Shown: positions 48,442-60,556, counted from the first letter of the stretch. The stretch is DNA of 64,000 nucleotides from Bradyrhizobium sp. AT1 (GCF_001590795.1 NZ_JXDL01000001.1:1084863-1148862); one strand, 5' to 3'. Notes: generated by a model from the sequence alone, not told the origin. Translations and numbers: made by a program.

Positions 48442-49410
48442 TTGGGCAGCCACGACCATCACGGTCATCACCACCACGATCACGGCGATCACGGTCATGG
48501 CCATGGTCACGACCACACACATGGTCATGTCCATGCGCCCGCCAATTTCGGCAAGGCGTTCGCGATCGGGATCACGCTCAACACCGCGCTGGTCGTGGCC
48601 GAAGCGGTGTACGGTTATCTCGGCAATTCCACCGCCCTGCTCGCCGACGCCGGCCATAACCTCTCCGATGTGCTCGGCCTGGTCGTCGCCTGGGGCGCCT
48701 CGATCGCGGCGCGGCGCGCGCCCAGCGGTCGCTTCACCTACGGTTTTCGCGCCTCCACCATTCTTGCGGCGCTAGCCAACGCGGTGTTCCTGCTGGTCGC
48801 GACCGGCGCGATCGGCTGGGAAGCGATCCTGCGCCTGCGCGAGCCGGAGCCGGTCGCAGGCCTCACCGTCATGGTGGTCGCCGGCATCGGCATCCTCATC
48901 AACGGCTTCACTGCCTTGCTGTTTGCAGGCGGGCGCAAGGACGACATCAACATTGAAGGCGCGTATCTGCACATGGCGGCCGATGCTGCGGTCTCGCTCG
49001 GCGTCGTGGTGTCGGCCGCGTTGATCATCTGGACCGGCTGGCTCTGGCTCGACCCCGTCACCAGCCTCGTCATCTGCGCCACCATCCTCTGGAGCACCAC
49101 CAACCTCTTGCGCGGCTCCATCGACATGTCGATGGCCGCAGCGCCCAGGGGCACCGACCTCGCCGCGATCAGGGTGTTTTTATTGGCGCGTCCCGGCGTC
49201 TCGGCGATTCACGATCTCCACGTCTGGCCGATCTCGACCACCGAGACGGCGCTGACCTGCCACCTCGTCATGCCCGCCGGCACCGCCGATGCTTTCCTGA
49301 TGGAGACGGCGCAGCTCCTGAAAACATCATTCCGCATCGGCCACACCACGCTTCAGGTCGAGACCCATCCGGACAATGGCTGCGCGCTGGCGCCGGATGA
49401 CGTGGTGTGA
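48442..49410 (+). CDS. CDF-family metal exporter with a His-rich N terminus (CzcD/DmeF-like), TTG start
   Basis: A 322-residue cation-diffusion facilitator. Six helices carry the two HxxxD metal sites, in LLADAGHNLSDVLG and YLHMAADAAVSLG. A C-terminal cytoplasmic domain contains IHDLHVWPISTTETALTCHL. The first 31 residues are almost half His (HDHHGHHHHDHGDHGHGHGH), a cytosolic metal-sensing tail. The start is TTG at 48442, 2 nt after czcA, with GGGGAG upstream; no in-frame ATG precedes the His tail, so the rare start is required to include it. It moves metal from cytoplasm to periplasm, from which CzcCBA expels it. Confidence 0.92.
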   Translation: MGSHDHHGHHHHDHGDHGHGHGHDHTHGHVHAPANFGKAFAIGITLNTALVVAEAVYGYLGNSTALLADAGHNLSDVLGLVVAWGASIAARRAPSGRFTYGFRASTILAALANAVFLLVATGAIGWEAILRLREPEPVAGLTVMVVAGIGILINGFTALLFAGGRKDDINIEGAYLHMAADAAVSLGVVVSAALIIWTGWLWLDPVTSLVICATILWSTTNLLRGSIDMSMAAAPRGTDLAAIRVFLLARPGVSAIHDLHVWPISTTETALTCHLVMPAGTADAFLMETAQLLKTSFRIGHTTLQVETHPDNGCALAPDDVV

Positions 49411-49416
49411 GCGCGC

Positions 49417-51075
49417 TTACGCTTGGCCCCCGCCGGCCCGACCGGTCTTGGCCCTCAACCAATCGAACAGGAGACTTCCCAGCATCGCGCTCGCGCCGGC
49501 GAGGAAGGGAATGGCGTAATACGCGTAGCGATTGAGCCCATAAATGAGGAAGGTCGGAACTGCGGCGCTCACCAGCGCCAGCATGATCATCAAGGCCCCG
49601 CCGGCAACGAGCCCGCCGGAGGGCCGCCGAATCCAGCCCGCATGGCGCGCGGGGACGCCGATCAGAAGCACGAGGGCAAGAAAGAGCGTCGCCGAGGACA
49701 GCCACCAGATCGCGCCCGGGACATCGTCATATTCGGTCGACACCAGCAACCCGCAGCACAGCGGGACGAGTTCCGAGTTCGGCGCATAGCCGCGCGCAAA
49801 CACCCGGTTGAGGGTGAGCTGAAGCTGATCCGCGGACAGCAGCCGCGACAGCGGCCACCAGGGTTTGTAATACTCGCTTATCAACTGTCCGGGCTTGAGC
49901 CCGGTCGGGCTGCCGAAGAACGGAAACCTGTCGCGGTTCATGAAGTACTCGTAGCCCTGCGGATTGGGCGTCCGTCGCGCCACCGAATTTGCGTCGAACA
50001 GCAGGAAGTACATCTCACGGAGAAAATGCCTGGTGAGGTGTCGATAGAGCGTCGACGGGGTCGTGAGTGTCTCGATGAAGATGTCGCGAACGACCCTCTC
50101 GATATCCGCATCGCCGTCGCCCGGCTTCGCCAGGCGGTGTATCGCGCCGAACGGCCATTGATAGACCTCGACGTCGGGCCACCCTTGAGATGTGTCCGCA
50201 GCCCTCATCTGCTCGACGAACGGCCGCGCCTGCGCCTTGCGGTCGAGATGAACGCCGTGTTCGAAATCGCCGGAATAGCCGACCACGAAGGCCATCACGG
50301 CCAGAATCTCGTTGCCGGCGGCGCGCTTGCCGATCACGGCATTGATCGCCGCCGGCGTCACAGAGACGACTGATGCGAGCAATCCCGCAAGCGCGAGCAC
50401 GCCGAGCCGGCGCAGAAGGCCTGCATCCAGCACCACCGCCAGCCACAACAGAATGACGGCCGCCTGTCCTATCGCCGCCGATCGGCAGACCAACAGGGCA
50501 CCGAGCGTCAAACCCACCGCCGCCGCAGCAGGCAACGCCGGCCACTTCCTCAATGTGGCGCCCGCGGCGATGAAGGCCGCGAGACTGACCAGGAAGTTGG
50601 AGATCGTCTCCGCGCCAATGGTGTTGTCGTAGTGGACGATGCGGCCGTGCAACGCCGCCAGACAAAAGGCCACGAGCGCGAAGAAACGCGGCGCGCCGGC
50701 AAAACGCACGATTGCCGCGACGAAAAGCGCGGTGCCGACGCTCATCAGGTGCTGTGCGATGACGAAGACGAGGATGTGCGGGCCGAACAGCTTCGACAGC
50801 AGCGCGAGGAAGACGGCCAACCCATACGGCCGCTTCATCACGTCGTCGACATATTGGCCCCTGAGGATGGATTCCGTCTGTATGATATAGGCCGCACTGT
50901 CTTCGTGGATGAAATGATCCGGCCAGGCCGCCAGGAACGCGAGGTGGACCATCAGGGCGAGGCCGATCGCGCCAGCCCAGACCCAGAACCACGCGACAGA
51001 GTTCACCCGCCCGGGCCATGCAGACCAAAAGCCGGAGCGCTGGCGTGGTCCTCGATCCATTTGCATGCCGGCCAT
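49417..51075 (-). CDS. Multi-pass membrane protein, glycosyltransferase-39-like
   Basis: A 552-residue protein with ten or more helices. Its plan (first helix, acidic loop HFIHEDSAAYIIQTESILRG, alternating helices, large C-terminal loop, final helices) resembles polyprenyl-phosphate mannose-type GT-C transferases. The two acidic residues after helix 1 fit the catalytic site of that fold. I place the start at the ATG at 51075, 11 nt after the acyltransferase stop; longer frames overlap that gene. Pairing with an acyltransferase suggests modification of a surface glycan or lipid. The donor and acceptor are unknown. It runs convergent to the CDF gene with a 6-bp gap. Confidence 0.65.
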   Translation of the reverse strand: MAGMQMDRGPRQRSGFWSAWPGRVNSVAWFWVWAGAIGLALMVHLAFLAAWPDHFIHEDSAAYIIQTESILRGQYVDDVMKRPYGLAVFLALLSKLFGPHILVFVIAQHLMSVGTALFVAAIVRFAGAPRFFALVAFCLAALHGRIVHYDNTIGAETISNFLVSLAAFIAAGATLRKWPALPAAAAVGLTLGALLVCRSAAIGQAAVILLWLAVVLDAGLLRRLGVLALAGLLASVVSVTPAAINAVIGKRAAGNEILAVMAFVVGYSGDFEHGVHLDRKAQARPFVEQMRAADTSQGWPDVEVYQWPFGAIHRLAKPGDGDADIERVVRDIFIETLTTPSTLYRHLTRHFLREMYFLLFDANSVARRTPNPQGYEYFMNRDRFPFFGSPTGLKPGQLISEYYKPWWPLSRLLSADQLQLTLNRVFARGYAPNSELVPLCCGLLVSTEYDDVPGAIWWLSSATLFLALVLLIGVPARHAGWIRRPSGGLVAGGALMIMLALVSAAVPTFLIYGLNRYAYYAIPFLAGASAMLGSLLFDWLRAKTGRAGGGQA

Positions 51076-51086
51076 CGATATGTCCG

Positions 51087-52121
51087 CTAGGTCGTCACGC
51101 CGGAACTGGGCGCACCTGCGACGACGCCGGTCTTCGAGCGCCGCGCCAGCCAACGCGCCGCCCAACGATTGATCGGGCGTTCAAACAGGATCCAGGACGC
51201 CGACGCAACCGCGATGACGAGCACGAGCAGACTCCAGCGCCAGATCTCGCCATTCGCCTTGTCCAAGTGCCTCGAAACCGCCAGCCACGGCAAGAACATG
51301 ACCGCCGGCCAGTGCCACACATAAATGCCATAGGAGATGTCGCCAAGCCTGACCAGCAGGCGCGGCGCGGCGGGCAACAGCGCCAAGCCGGCAACGGCCA
51401 GGCCGCACGCCATGGAGGTCGACCATATCGTCAGTCGCGAGCCGTATGCGTACGTGCCGACCGCGAGCGCCAGAAACCCCAGACTGGAGCTCCAGCGCGG
51501 CGAGAGCCGTGCAACCATCATATAGGCGAACACGCCCGCGGCGAAGTCCGCGTAGTGGCCATCAAGGAAACGCGCGATGATCGGCGGCTGAGGCTCGATC
51601 GCTCTGCCGATCCAGGTGGCGGCAATGCACCAGACGAGCAGCAGCCGGACTCCGCCGAGCGGGATGAGCACCGCGGAGACGAGGTAGAAAATCACTTCGT
51701 ACTCGAGCGTCCAGCCGACCGCGTTCATCGGCGCGGACTGCGGAACGATCAAGAACGACCGTATTACCCGTCCCAGCTCGATCTCGTGAGGCGCCTCGCC
51801 GATGCTGCGGCTGAAGAAAACGATCATGACCAGCGTGGCCAGCGCGTTGAGGGGGTAGATGCGAAAGAAGCGCTTGGCGAGGAAACTGAAGGGCGTGTAG
51901 CCCGGCGCCGTCGAGATGTAGCAGACGATGAAACCGGAAATGGCGAAGAAGAGGTCGACACCGTCGGCCCCGCGATCCGCCAGAAATTTCCAAGTGACCA
52001 GCTGCGACTTGTCGAAATAGACCAGCGCGAGATGCGTGTGAAAGTAAAAGACTGCCAGGGCAGCGACCGCGCGCCCGAGCTGCACGCCCGGCAGCCGACC
52101 ATGAAGTTGAGCGTCTCCCAT
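51087..52121 (-). CDS. Acyltransferase family 3 (OafA/NodX-like membrane acyltransferase)
   Basis: A 344-residue integral membrane acyltransferase with about ten helices. LGRAVAALAVFYFHTHLALV is helix 1 with the conserved His, followed by GVDLFFAISGFIVCY, FLAKRFFRIYPLNALATLV (Arg-rich loop after helix 3) and GDISYGIYVWHWPAVMF near the end. Such enzymes acetylate exopolysaccharide, O-antigen or Nod-factor sugars. The ATG at 52121 is preferred over a GTG three codons upstream. It is probably transcribed first in a two-gene unit with the GT-like gene. Confidence 0.87.
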   Translation of the reverse strand: MGDAQLHGRLPGVQLGRAVAALAVFYFHTHLALVYFDKSQLVTWKFLADRGADGVDLFFAISGFIVCYISTAPGYTPFSFLAKRFFRIYPLNALATLVMIVFFSRSIGEAPHEIELGRVIRSFLIVPQSAPMNAVGWTLEYEVIFYLVSAVLIPLGGVRLLLVWCIAATWIGRAIEPQPPIIARFLDGHYADFAAGVFAYMMVARLSPRWSSSLGFLALAVGTYAYGSRLTIWSTSMACGLAVAGLALLPAAPRLLVRLGDISYGIYVWHWPAVMFLPWLAVSRHLDKANGEIWRWSLLVLVIAVASASWILFERPINRWAARWLARRSKTGVVAGAPSSGVTT

Positions 52122-52208
52122 CCCGTCCACACCTAGCAGCGCATCCCGTGGTGTGCAACGCCACGCGGCTCAGCTGGTTCGCTCGCGAACAGTTCGGATG
52201 AGGCACAA

Positions 52209-53069
52209 CTAGGCCCCCTTCGCGGTCACGATCCAGATCGCGCCCTGCAGCGCCACGCTCTGCCCCTTCAATAACGGCGCCAGCATCTCGCGGATCGAGG
52301 CTCTTGCGGCAGCATAGGTCTCCGGCGGGTGGCCCTGCAGCGCGCGGCTGGCGGGGCCGATCTGGAGGGCACCGTCGACCGCCGCGTCGAGGCCGTCGCC
52401 GATCGCGACGTCCATCGCCAGATTGTGCGGCTCCATGGCGACATCCGCAAAGCCCGCTCCCTTCAGGATGCGCGTCACACGCTCTTCCGAGGCGAAGGCG
52501 AACGGGCCCGGCTCCTCCGGCCCGACCGGCGGCATTTTCGGCACGTGCTTGTAGACCGCCATCAGCGGCGCCATCATCCACGGGTTCTCCTTCGGCTCGC
52601 GCCAGCAGGCGAAGGCGAGCCGCCCGGTCGGCTTCAGCGCGCGGCGAAGGTTGGTGAAGGACGCAACGGGATCGGCAAAGAACATCACGCCGAAGCGCGA
52701 GGTCAGCAGATCGAAGCTGGCCGGCTCGAACGGATGCACCGTCGCATCCGCCTGCACGAAATCGAGCGGCAGGCCCTTTGGCGCAAACGCGCGCGCCTGT
52801 GACAGCATCGGCTCCGACACATCGAGGCCGAGCGCGAAGCCATCGGGCGCCACCGCCCTGGCGAAGGCGAACGTCGTCGCGCCTGAGCCGCAGCCGACAT
52901 CGAGAACGCGCTCGCCCGGCTTTGGCTTGGCGCGATCGATCAGCATCTCGGCAATCGGTCCGAGCAGGCTCTCCTGCGCCGCATGGCGATCAGCCCAGCG
53001 CTGGCCGCTCGGGCCGTTCCAATAGGCGATCTGGTCGGCGTTTTGTTCGTGGCCGCTTGGCTGTTGCAT
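52209..53069 (-). CDS. Class I SAM-dependent methyltransferase
   Basis: A 286-residue soluble protein. Motif I VLDVGCGSGATTFAFA lies near residue 55, motif II LGLDVSEPMLSQARA follows, and LDFVQADATVHPFEPASFDL gives the motif III region. FFADPVASFTNLRRALKPTGRL resembles UbiE/Coq5-type methyltransferases. A C-terminal domain of about 110 residues (WMMAPLMAVYKHVPKMPP onwards) would give specificity. It has no obvious partner and the substrate is unknown. Confidence 0.85.
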   Translation of the reverse strand: MQQPSGHEQNADQIAYWNGPSGQRWADRHAAQESLLGPIAEMLIDRAKPKPGERVLDVGCGSGATTFAFARAVAPDGFALGLDVSEPMLSQARAFAPKGLPLDFVQADATVHPFEPASFDLLTSRFGVMFFADPVASFTNLRRALKPTGRLAFACWREPKENPWMMAPLMAVYKHVPKMPPVGPEEPGPFAFASEERVTRILKGAGFADVAMEPHNLAMDVAIGDGLDAAVDGALQIGPASRALQGHPPETYAAARASIREMLAPLLKGQSVALQGAIWIVTAKGA

Positions 53070-53200
53070 CGGGTTCCTCAGTCACTTTTCCCCAGCGGTG
53101 ATAACACGTCGGAAGCCGATCGAGCGGTCAAATGGGCTGGATCTTCGCTCTTGCGGCCCCTTGCTCCTCCCCCCGCCGGAGCGCTAAAGAGGGCGCCGAG

Positions 53201-53277
53201 GGGCGGTTAGCTCAGCTGGTTAGAGCATCTCGTTTACACCGAGAGGGTCCGCGGTTCGAATCCGTGACCGCCCACCA
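53201..53277 (+). tRNA. tRNA-Val (anticodon TAC)
   Basis: A 77-nt cloverleaf. The acceptor GGGCGGT pairs with ACCGCCC, the anticodon stem TCTCG/CGAGA encloses TTTACAC with anticodon TAC, and the T-arm contains GGTTCGAATCC. CCA is encoded. It stands between the methyltransferase and the GFA gene. Confidence 0.97.
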
Positions 53278-53323
53278 GCCTTCGCTCGCTTCGCGAGCTA
53301 CGGCTCGGCAGGCCAGCCCTTCC

Positions 53324-53728
53324 TCAATCCCCCGGCCTGCCCGGCAGTAGCGGCACCGCATCGATCCAGACCGCCGCGGACTGACACCAGATCTGCCGCA
53401 CAGGCCGCAGCTTGTCACGCTGGCGGATGGAGCCCCAGCGGACGCCCCAATCGTCGGCCTGGTCGCCCTCGCCGCTGGTGAACAGTGGGGAACCGCAATC
53501 GGCGCAGAAGTGCTGGAAGCGCATCCGGCCGTTGTCGCCGCGCTTGCCGTAGATTTTTGGCGTGCCGGCGGTCAGGCGGACATCGGCCTTGGTGCAGACG
53601 GCCGTCACCCGGAACGGCGAGCCCGTCAGGGTCTGGCAATCGGTGCAGTGGCAGACCGACACGGCCTCGGGATCGACTTCGGCTTCATAGGTGATCTTGC
53701 CGCAATGGCATTGCCCGTCGATCTGCAT
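53324..53728 (-). CDS. GFA (glutathione-dependent formaldehyde-activating) family zinc protein
   Basis: A 134-residue protein. It begins QIDGQCHCGKITYEAEVD with the family CHC motif, followed by VCHCTDCQTLTGSPFR and, later, HFCADCGSPLF, supplying the seven or so cysteine ligands of two zinc sites. The ATG at 53728 has GGGGAGAGGG just upstream. Most such short members are of unknown activity; true formaldehyde activation is not assured. It follows lon on the same strand, separated by a strong terminator. Confidence 0.88.
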   Translation of the reverse strand: MQIDGQCHCGKITYEAEVDPEAVSVCHCTDCQTLTGSPFRVTAVCTKADVRLTAGTPKIYGKRGDNGRMRFQHFCADCGSPLFTSGEGDQADDWGVRWGSIRQRDKLRPVRQIWCQSAAVWIDAVPLLPGRPGD

Positions 53729-53754
53729 CGCCCTCTCCCCTTGGCCGCAAAACA

Positions 53755-53780
53755 AAAACGGCGCCCGAAGGCGCCGTTTT
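53755..53780 (-). terminator. Rho-independent terminator of lon
   Basis: AAAACGGCGCC (53755-53765) and GGCGCCGTTTT (53770-53780) form a perfect 11-bp stem with a CGAA loop (TTCG on the transcript of the minus strand). On the minus strand it ends in TTTTTGTTTT. It lies 18 nt after the lon stop and before the GFA start. Confidence 0.92.
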
Positions 53781-53798
53781 ATCATCTTTCGCGATGGC

Positions 53799-56222
<2,424 letters not shown>

Positions 56223-56547
56223 GGCCTTTTCCTTTTGCTTTGCCCCCTTGCACGCAGCCCGCCGTCGTCATGCGCAACCGCCACAAGGTGCCGAGGTGAT
56301 CCGAGAAACCGGCCTACCAATCGAAGGTTGGACCGGGCTTGCCGGATCGGAACTGAGGCGAATCTTGAAGAGAATTTTCGCTCGCCGCCGACATTAGGTG
56401 GCTATCGACCCGGGGGGTGTCAAGTCATTGAAAAACGCGCGCCATCAGGCGCTTACGCAACGCGGTAAGCGACGCAACACCGGCTGCGGAGATACTCGTC
56501 CGCAGCCCGACTTGAAGGTAAGATTGGAGCGTTCCAGCGCCGTCAGA
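56223..56547. other. 325-bp clpX-lon intergenic region
   Basis: This holds the lon leader and candidate promoter (56395-56423) and a perfect CGCTTAC/GTAAGCG hairpin (56450-56471, 8-nt loop). A CCAGCGCC/GGCGCTGG stem straddles the clpX stop codon (56534-56558). Neither hairpin has a T-run, so an intrinsic clpX terminator is not assured. No coding sequence is seen. Confidence 0.6.
56395..56423 (-). promoter_or_regulatory. Candidate lon promoter (CTTGACA -35)
   Basis: On the minus strand a perfect TTGACA, preceded by C to give CTTGAC as in RpoH-type -35 boxes, is followed after 17 bp by CACCTA. The spacer begins with a run of six C. Transcription would begin near 56388, giving a leader of about 165 nt. 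Heat-shock control is plausible for lon but the -10 is not decisive. Confidence 0.5.
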
Positions 56548-57819
56548 TCAGGCGCTGGCGTTCTCGACGGCGCGATCGGACCGATCGGCGTAGATGTAGA
56601 GCGGACGCGCCGTGCCTTCCACGACTTCGCGGGAAATCACGACTTCTTCCACACCTTCCAGGCCCGGCAGGTCGAACATGGTCTCGAGCAGGATCGCTTC
56701 CAGGATCGAACGCAGACCACGCGCGCCGGTCTTGCGCTCGATCGCCTTGCGGGCGACCGCGCCAAGCGCCTCGTCGGCGAAGGTCAGCTCGATGTTCTCC
56801 ATCTCGAACAGCCGCTGGTACTGTTTCACCAGCGCGTTCTTCGGCTCCGTCAGGATCTTCTTCAGCGAGGTCTCGTCGAGGTCCTCGAGCGTCGCCACGA
56901 CAGGCAGACGGCCGACGAATTCGGGGATGAGGCCGTACTTCAGGAGATCCTCAGGCTCGACGTGACGGAAGATCTCGCCGGTCCGGCGATCTTCCGGCGC
57001 CATCACCTGGGCGGCGAAACCGATCGAGGTCGACCGTCCGCGTGCCGAGATGATCTTCTCGAGCCCGGCGAACGCACCGCCGCAGATGAACAGGATGTTG
57101 GTGGTGTCCACCTGCAGGAATTCCTGCTGGGGATGCTTGCGGCCGCCCTGCGGCGGGACCGAAGCCACCGTGCCTTCCATGATCTTCAGCAGGGCCTGCT
57201 GCACGCCCTCGCCCGACACGTCGCGCGTGATCGAGGGATTGTCGGACTTGCGACTGATCTTGTCGATTTCGTCGATGTAGACGATGCCGCGCTGGGCGCG
57301 CTCGACATTGTAGTCGGCGGCCTGGAGCAGCTTCAGGATGATGTTCTCGACGTCCTCACCGACATAGCCGGCCTCGGTCAGCGTCGTCGCATCGGCCATG
57401 GTAAACGGCACGTCCAGGATGCGGGCGAGCGTCTGCGCGAGCAGCGTCTTGCCCGAGCCGGTCGGACCGATCAGCAGGATGTTCGACTTCGCGAGTTCGA
57501 CGTCGTTGTGCTTGGTCTGGTGGTTGAGGCGCTTGTAGTGGTTGTGCACCGCGACCGACAGGACCTTCTTGGCATGGCTCTGGCCGATCACGTAGTCGTC
57601 CAGGACCTTGCAGATTTCCTTCGGCGTCGGAATGCCGTCGCGCGACTTGACCAGCGAGGATTTGTTCTCCTCGCGGATGATGTCCATGCAGAGCTCGACG
57701 CACTCGTCGCAGATGAAGACCGTGGGACCCGCGATCAGTTTGCGGACTTCGTGCTGGCTCTTGCCGCAGAACGAGCAATATAGCGTGTTCTTGGAGTCGC
57801 TCGTGCCGACCTTACTCAT
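56548..57819 (-). CDS. clpX: ClpXP protease ATPase subunit ClpX
   Basis: A 423-residue AAA+ unfoldase. The N-terminal zinc domain has the four cysteines in [10 protein letters not shown] and [10 protein letters not shown]. Walker A is [15 protein letters not shown], Walker B is [10 protein letters not shown], and sensor-2/arginine motifs follow ([16 protein letters not shown]). The pore and ClpP-binding IGF-type loops are in the usual region. It presents substrates to ClpP, encoded 457 nt upstream on the same strand. Confidence 0.97.
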   Translation of the reverse strand: MSKVGTSDSKNTLYCSFCGKSQHEVRKLIAGPTVFICDECVELCMDIIREENKSSLVKSRDGIPTPKEICKVLDDYVIGQSHAKKVLSVAVHNHYKRLNHQTKHNDVELAKSNILLIGPTGSGKTLLAQTLARILDVPFTMADATTLTEAGYVGEDVENIILKLLQAADYNVERAQRGIVYIDEIDKISRKSDNPSITRDVSGEGVQQALLKIMEGTVASVPPQGGRKHPQQEFLQVDTTNILFICGGAFAGLEKIISARGRSTSIGFAAQVMAPEDRRTGEIFRHVEPEDLLKYGLIPEFVGRLPVVATLEDLDETSLKKILTEPKNALVKQYQRLFEMENIELTFADEALGAVARKAIERKTGARGLRSILEAILLETMFDLPGLEGVEEVVISREVVEGTARPLYIYADRSDRAVENASA

Positions 57820-58276
57820 TCATGTCTCCGTCCGCGGTTCGATCCCGTTCCGCTCGATCGCTCCATTCCGACACGATGGCCGGCATGAAGCTTAAGTAGA
57901 GCAAATTCCGTACCAAAAAAGACCCTACGCATTACATCCCGTGCGAATCACGGTCGCTCGATTCTCCGCGATCATAGCCGATCATTCGTAGCCAACCATG
58001 CTGTCACCCGACTATCAAGAATTCGCTAATCGGGGGTCGCCGGCTACCCGTGACAATACCGTGATTTCCGGTCTTGGCACGGGCGAAGTGACCGAAATCA
58101 CCACCGCGTTGCTGGATTGCCACGAAAAACAAGCACGAAAGCGGAACTTTCTGCCTGCTGCAGGGCGCAAAACTGCGTTTTGCAAGGCGCGCACGCGTCC
58201 ATAGCGTGAACGCCACCTGATAAGTCACCGGCGGTCCCAAGGGCTTGCCGAGGGATCGCCGTCCATCCCAGTAGTG
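57820..58276. other. 457-bp clpP-clpX intergenic region
   Basis: This contains the clpX leader and presumably its promoter. A minus-strand TATGAT near 57970 could be a -10 but lacks a good -35. A perfect GCAAAAC-TGC-GTTTTGC hairpin (58167-58183) lies towards clpP. Two short open frames here show no ribosome site or recognisable product. No further gene is seen. Confidence 0.5.
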
Positions 58277-58912
58277 TTACTGGGTCTTCGCCGCTGCCGG
58301 CTCCTCGGCGCGCTTGTCGATGACCTTGTCGACCAGGCCGAACTCCTTGGCGTCGTTCGCGGTCAGGAACTTGTCGCGCTCCAGCGCGTCCTCGATCGCC
58401 TTGTAGGTCTGGCCGGTGTGCTTGACGTAGATCTCGTTGAGCCGCTTCTTCAGGTTCAGGATTTCCTGGGCGTGCAGCATGATGTCGGTGGCCTGGCCCT
58501 GGAAGCCGCCGGAGGGCTGGTGCACCATGATGCGCGCGTTCGGCAGCGAGAAGCGCATGTCTTTCTCGCCGGCGGCGAGCAGCAGCGAGCCCATCGAGGC
58601 GGCCTGCCCCGTGCACAGCGTCGAGACCGGCGGGCGGATGAACTGCATGGTGTCGTAGATCGCAAGCCCCGACGTCACCACGCCGCCCGGCGAGTTGATG
58701 TACATCGAGATTTCCTTCTTCGGATTTTCCGCCTCGAGGAACAAGAGCTGGGCGACGACCAGCGTCGACATACCATCCTCGACCGGCCCGGTCAGGAAGA
58801 TGATGCGTTCCTTCAGGAGGCGCGAGAAGATGTCGTAGGCGCGCTCGCCACGGTTGGTCTGCTCGACCACCATGGGCACGAGGTTCATGTAGGTTTCAAC
58901 CGGATCGCGCAT
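58277..58912 (-). CDS. clpP: ATP-dependent Clp protease proteolytic subunit
   Basis: A 211-residue serine protease that forms the tetradecameric chamber of ClpXP. The catalytic Ser is in [16 protein letters not shown], His in [12 protein letters not shown], with the Asp further on in the [17 protein letters not shown] region. Length and sequence are the standard housekeeping ClpP. Its ATG at 58912 begins [20 protein letters not shown]. It is located between tig and clpX, the usual order. Confidence 0.97.
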   Translation of the reverse strand: MRDPVETYMNLVPMVVEQTNRGERAYDIFSRLLKERIIFLTGPVEDGMSTLVVAQLLFLEAENPKKEISMYINSPGGVVTSGLAIYDTMQFIRPPVSTLCTGQAASMGSLLLAAGEKDMRFSLPNARIMVHQPSGGFQGQATDIMLHAQEILNLKKRLNEIYVKHTGQTYKAIEDALERDKFLTANDAKEFGLVDKVIDKRAEEPAAAKTQ

Positions 58913-59041
58913 GAGTCACCTAGGGTTTTCGGAGACGGACATCGCCGGGCAGGCTGGCCAGTTTGGCTGGATTTGCCGGAAGGGCGAATGGACGTCCTGT
59001 GATGCAGGAACTTGGGTAAGAAGCAGAAGGCGTACCGACAG

Positions 59042-59067
59042 ATATAGCCCAATTCGCTTCTGACAAG
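59042..59067 (-). promoter_or_regulatory. Candidate heat-shock-type promoter of clpP
   Basis: On the minus strand CTTGTC is followed after 14 bp by CTATAT. The spacing is that of sigma-32-type boxes; it is too short for a housekeeping promoter. It would start transcription about 120 bases before clpP. The assignment is tentative. Confidence 0.35.
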
Positions 59068-59118
59068 TGCGGAGCGCATTAAGGCTTAATCCGTCGGGCA
59101 GTTGAAGCTGATTCGCAC

Positions 59119-59158
59119 AAAGAGGCCCAGCCGGCCATCTGGCTAGCTGGGCCTCTTT
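59119..59158 (-). terminator. Terminator of tig
   Basis: AAAGAGGCCCAGC (59119-59131) and GCTGGGCCTCTTT (59146-59158) form a perfect 13-bp stem, with a small inner GCC/GGC stem in the 14-nt loop. It lies 36 nt after the tig stop. The T-run is only three bases, so efficiency may rest on stem strength. Confidence 0.8.
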
Positions 59159-59194
59159 GCCGATCATCCTTAATAGACGACTTCGTCAAACCCT

Positions 59195-60556
59195 TCAGGC
59201 CGCGGTCTTTTCCGCATCGTCGTCCTTGTAGAGGTCCTCGCGCGAGACCTTCTTCTCGGTCACTTTGGCGAGCTCGAGGATGAAGTCGACGACCTTGTCC
59301 TCATAGATCGGTGCGCGAAGCTGGGCCAGCGCCTGGGCGTTGCTGCGGTAATAGTCCCAGACTTCCTTCTCGCGGCCGGGCATCGAGCGCGCGCGCTCGA
59401 TCACAGCGCGGCCGACCTCGTCGTCGGTCACGGTGATCTTGTTCTTCTCGCCGATCTCGGAGAGCACGAGGCCGAGCCGCACGCGGCGGTCGGCGATCTT
59501 GCGGTACTCTTCCTTGGCCTTGTCCTCGGTGGTGTCCTCGTCGGCGAAGGTCTTGCCGGCGGAATCCATCTCGGCCTTGACCGAGTTCCACATCAGATTG
59601 AACTCTTCATCGACCAGCGAGGGCGGCGCCTCGAAGCGGTGCGCTTCGTCGAGGCGGTCGAGCAGCGCGCGCTTGACGCGCTGGCGCGTCGCGCCGGCAA
59701 ACTCGGCAACCAGGCGCTCGCGCGCGGCTTCCTTCAGCTTGTCCAGCGATTCGAGGCCGAGCGTCTTGGCGAACTCGTCGTCGATCGCGAGATCCTGCGG
59801 CGCCTCGATCAGCGTCGCGGTGGTCTCGAACTCGGCGGGCTGGCCGGCGAGCTTCTCGTTCATGTAGTTCTTCGGGAACGACACTTTCAGCGTGCGCGTC
59901 TCGCCCGCGCCGATGCCGATCAGTTGCTCCTCGAAGCCGGGAATGAAGGTGTTGGAGCCGATGGCGACCTGGATGCCCTCGCCGGTGCCGCCCTCGAAGA
60001 CCTCGCCGTTGATGCTGCCCTTGAAGTTGATGGTGACGCGGTCACCCGAGGCGGCCTTGGCGCCCTCGCCCTTGTCGGCAAAGGTACGGTTGGTATCGGC
60101 GATGCGCTTGATGGCCTCATCGACGTCGGCGTCGGTGACGTCGGCGACGGGCTTCTCGACTTCGAAGGTCTTGAAGTCGGCGAGCGCAATCGCGGGAACC
60201 ACCTCGATCGCGACCGTGTAGGTCAGATCGGTCTTGCCGCTGAGGAGCTCCTCGACCTCGGCCTGCTCGCTCGGCATGGTGATCTTCGGCTCGGTCGCAA
60301 GGCGGAAGCCGCGCTCGGAGAACAGCTGCGTGTTGGTGTCGCGGATGGTCTGGTCGATGGTCTCGGCCATCACCGAGCGGCCGTAGACCTTCTTCAGGTG
60401 AGCGACCGGCACCTTGCCGGGACGGAAGCCGTTGATGCGGACCTTGTCCTTGAGGTCAACGAGCTTGGCACCGGCCTTGGCGTCGAGATCCGACGCAGGG
60501 ACGCTGATCTTGAACTCGTGCTTCAAACCTTCCGAGAGGGTCTCTGTGACCTGCAT
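59195..60556 (-). CDS. tig: Trigger factor
   Basis: A 453-residue ribosome-associated chaperone and prolyl isomerase. The N-terminal ribosome-binding signature [17 protein letters not shown] is at about residues 45-61. The central FKBP-type domain includes [20 protein letters not shown], and a long helical C-terminal domain completes it. The ATG at 60556 gives [14 protein letters not shown], the family start; a TTG three codons upstream is ignored. The C-terminal 20 residues are highly charged. It heads the tig-clpP-clpX-lon quality-control block. Confidence 0.97.
   Translation of the reverse strand: MQVTETLSEGLKHEFKISVPASDLDAKAGAKLVDLKDKVRINGFRPGKVPVAHLKKVYGRSVMAETIDQTIRDTNTQLFSERGFRLATEPKITMPSEQAEVEELLSGKTDLTYTVAIEVVPAIALADFKTFEVEKPVADVTDADVDEAIKRIADTNRTFADKGEGAKAASGDRVTINFKGSINGEVFEGGTGEGIQVAIGSNTFIPGFEEQLIGIGAGETRTLKVSFPKNYMNEKLAGQPAEFETTATLIEAPQDLAIDDEFAKTLGLESLDKLKEAARERLVAEFAGATRQRVKRALLDRLDEAHRFEAPPSLVDEEFNLMWNSVKAEMDSAGKTFADEDTTEDKAKEEYRKIADRRVRLGLVLSEIGEKNKITVTDDEVGRAVIERARSMPGREKEVWDYYRSNAQALAQLRAPIYEDKVVDFILELAKVTEKKVSREDLYKDDDAEKTAA

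Noticed and set aside
56534..56558. GC-rich stem around the clpX stop codon as a terminator
   Set aside because: The stem is perfect but is not followed by a T-run on the clpX strand, so I did not call a terminator.
57998..58240. Two short opposite frames between clpX and clpP
   Set aside because: Neither has a ribosome site, hydrophobic segment or known motif; they cover a hairpin and leader region.
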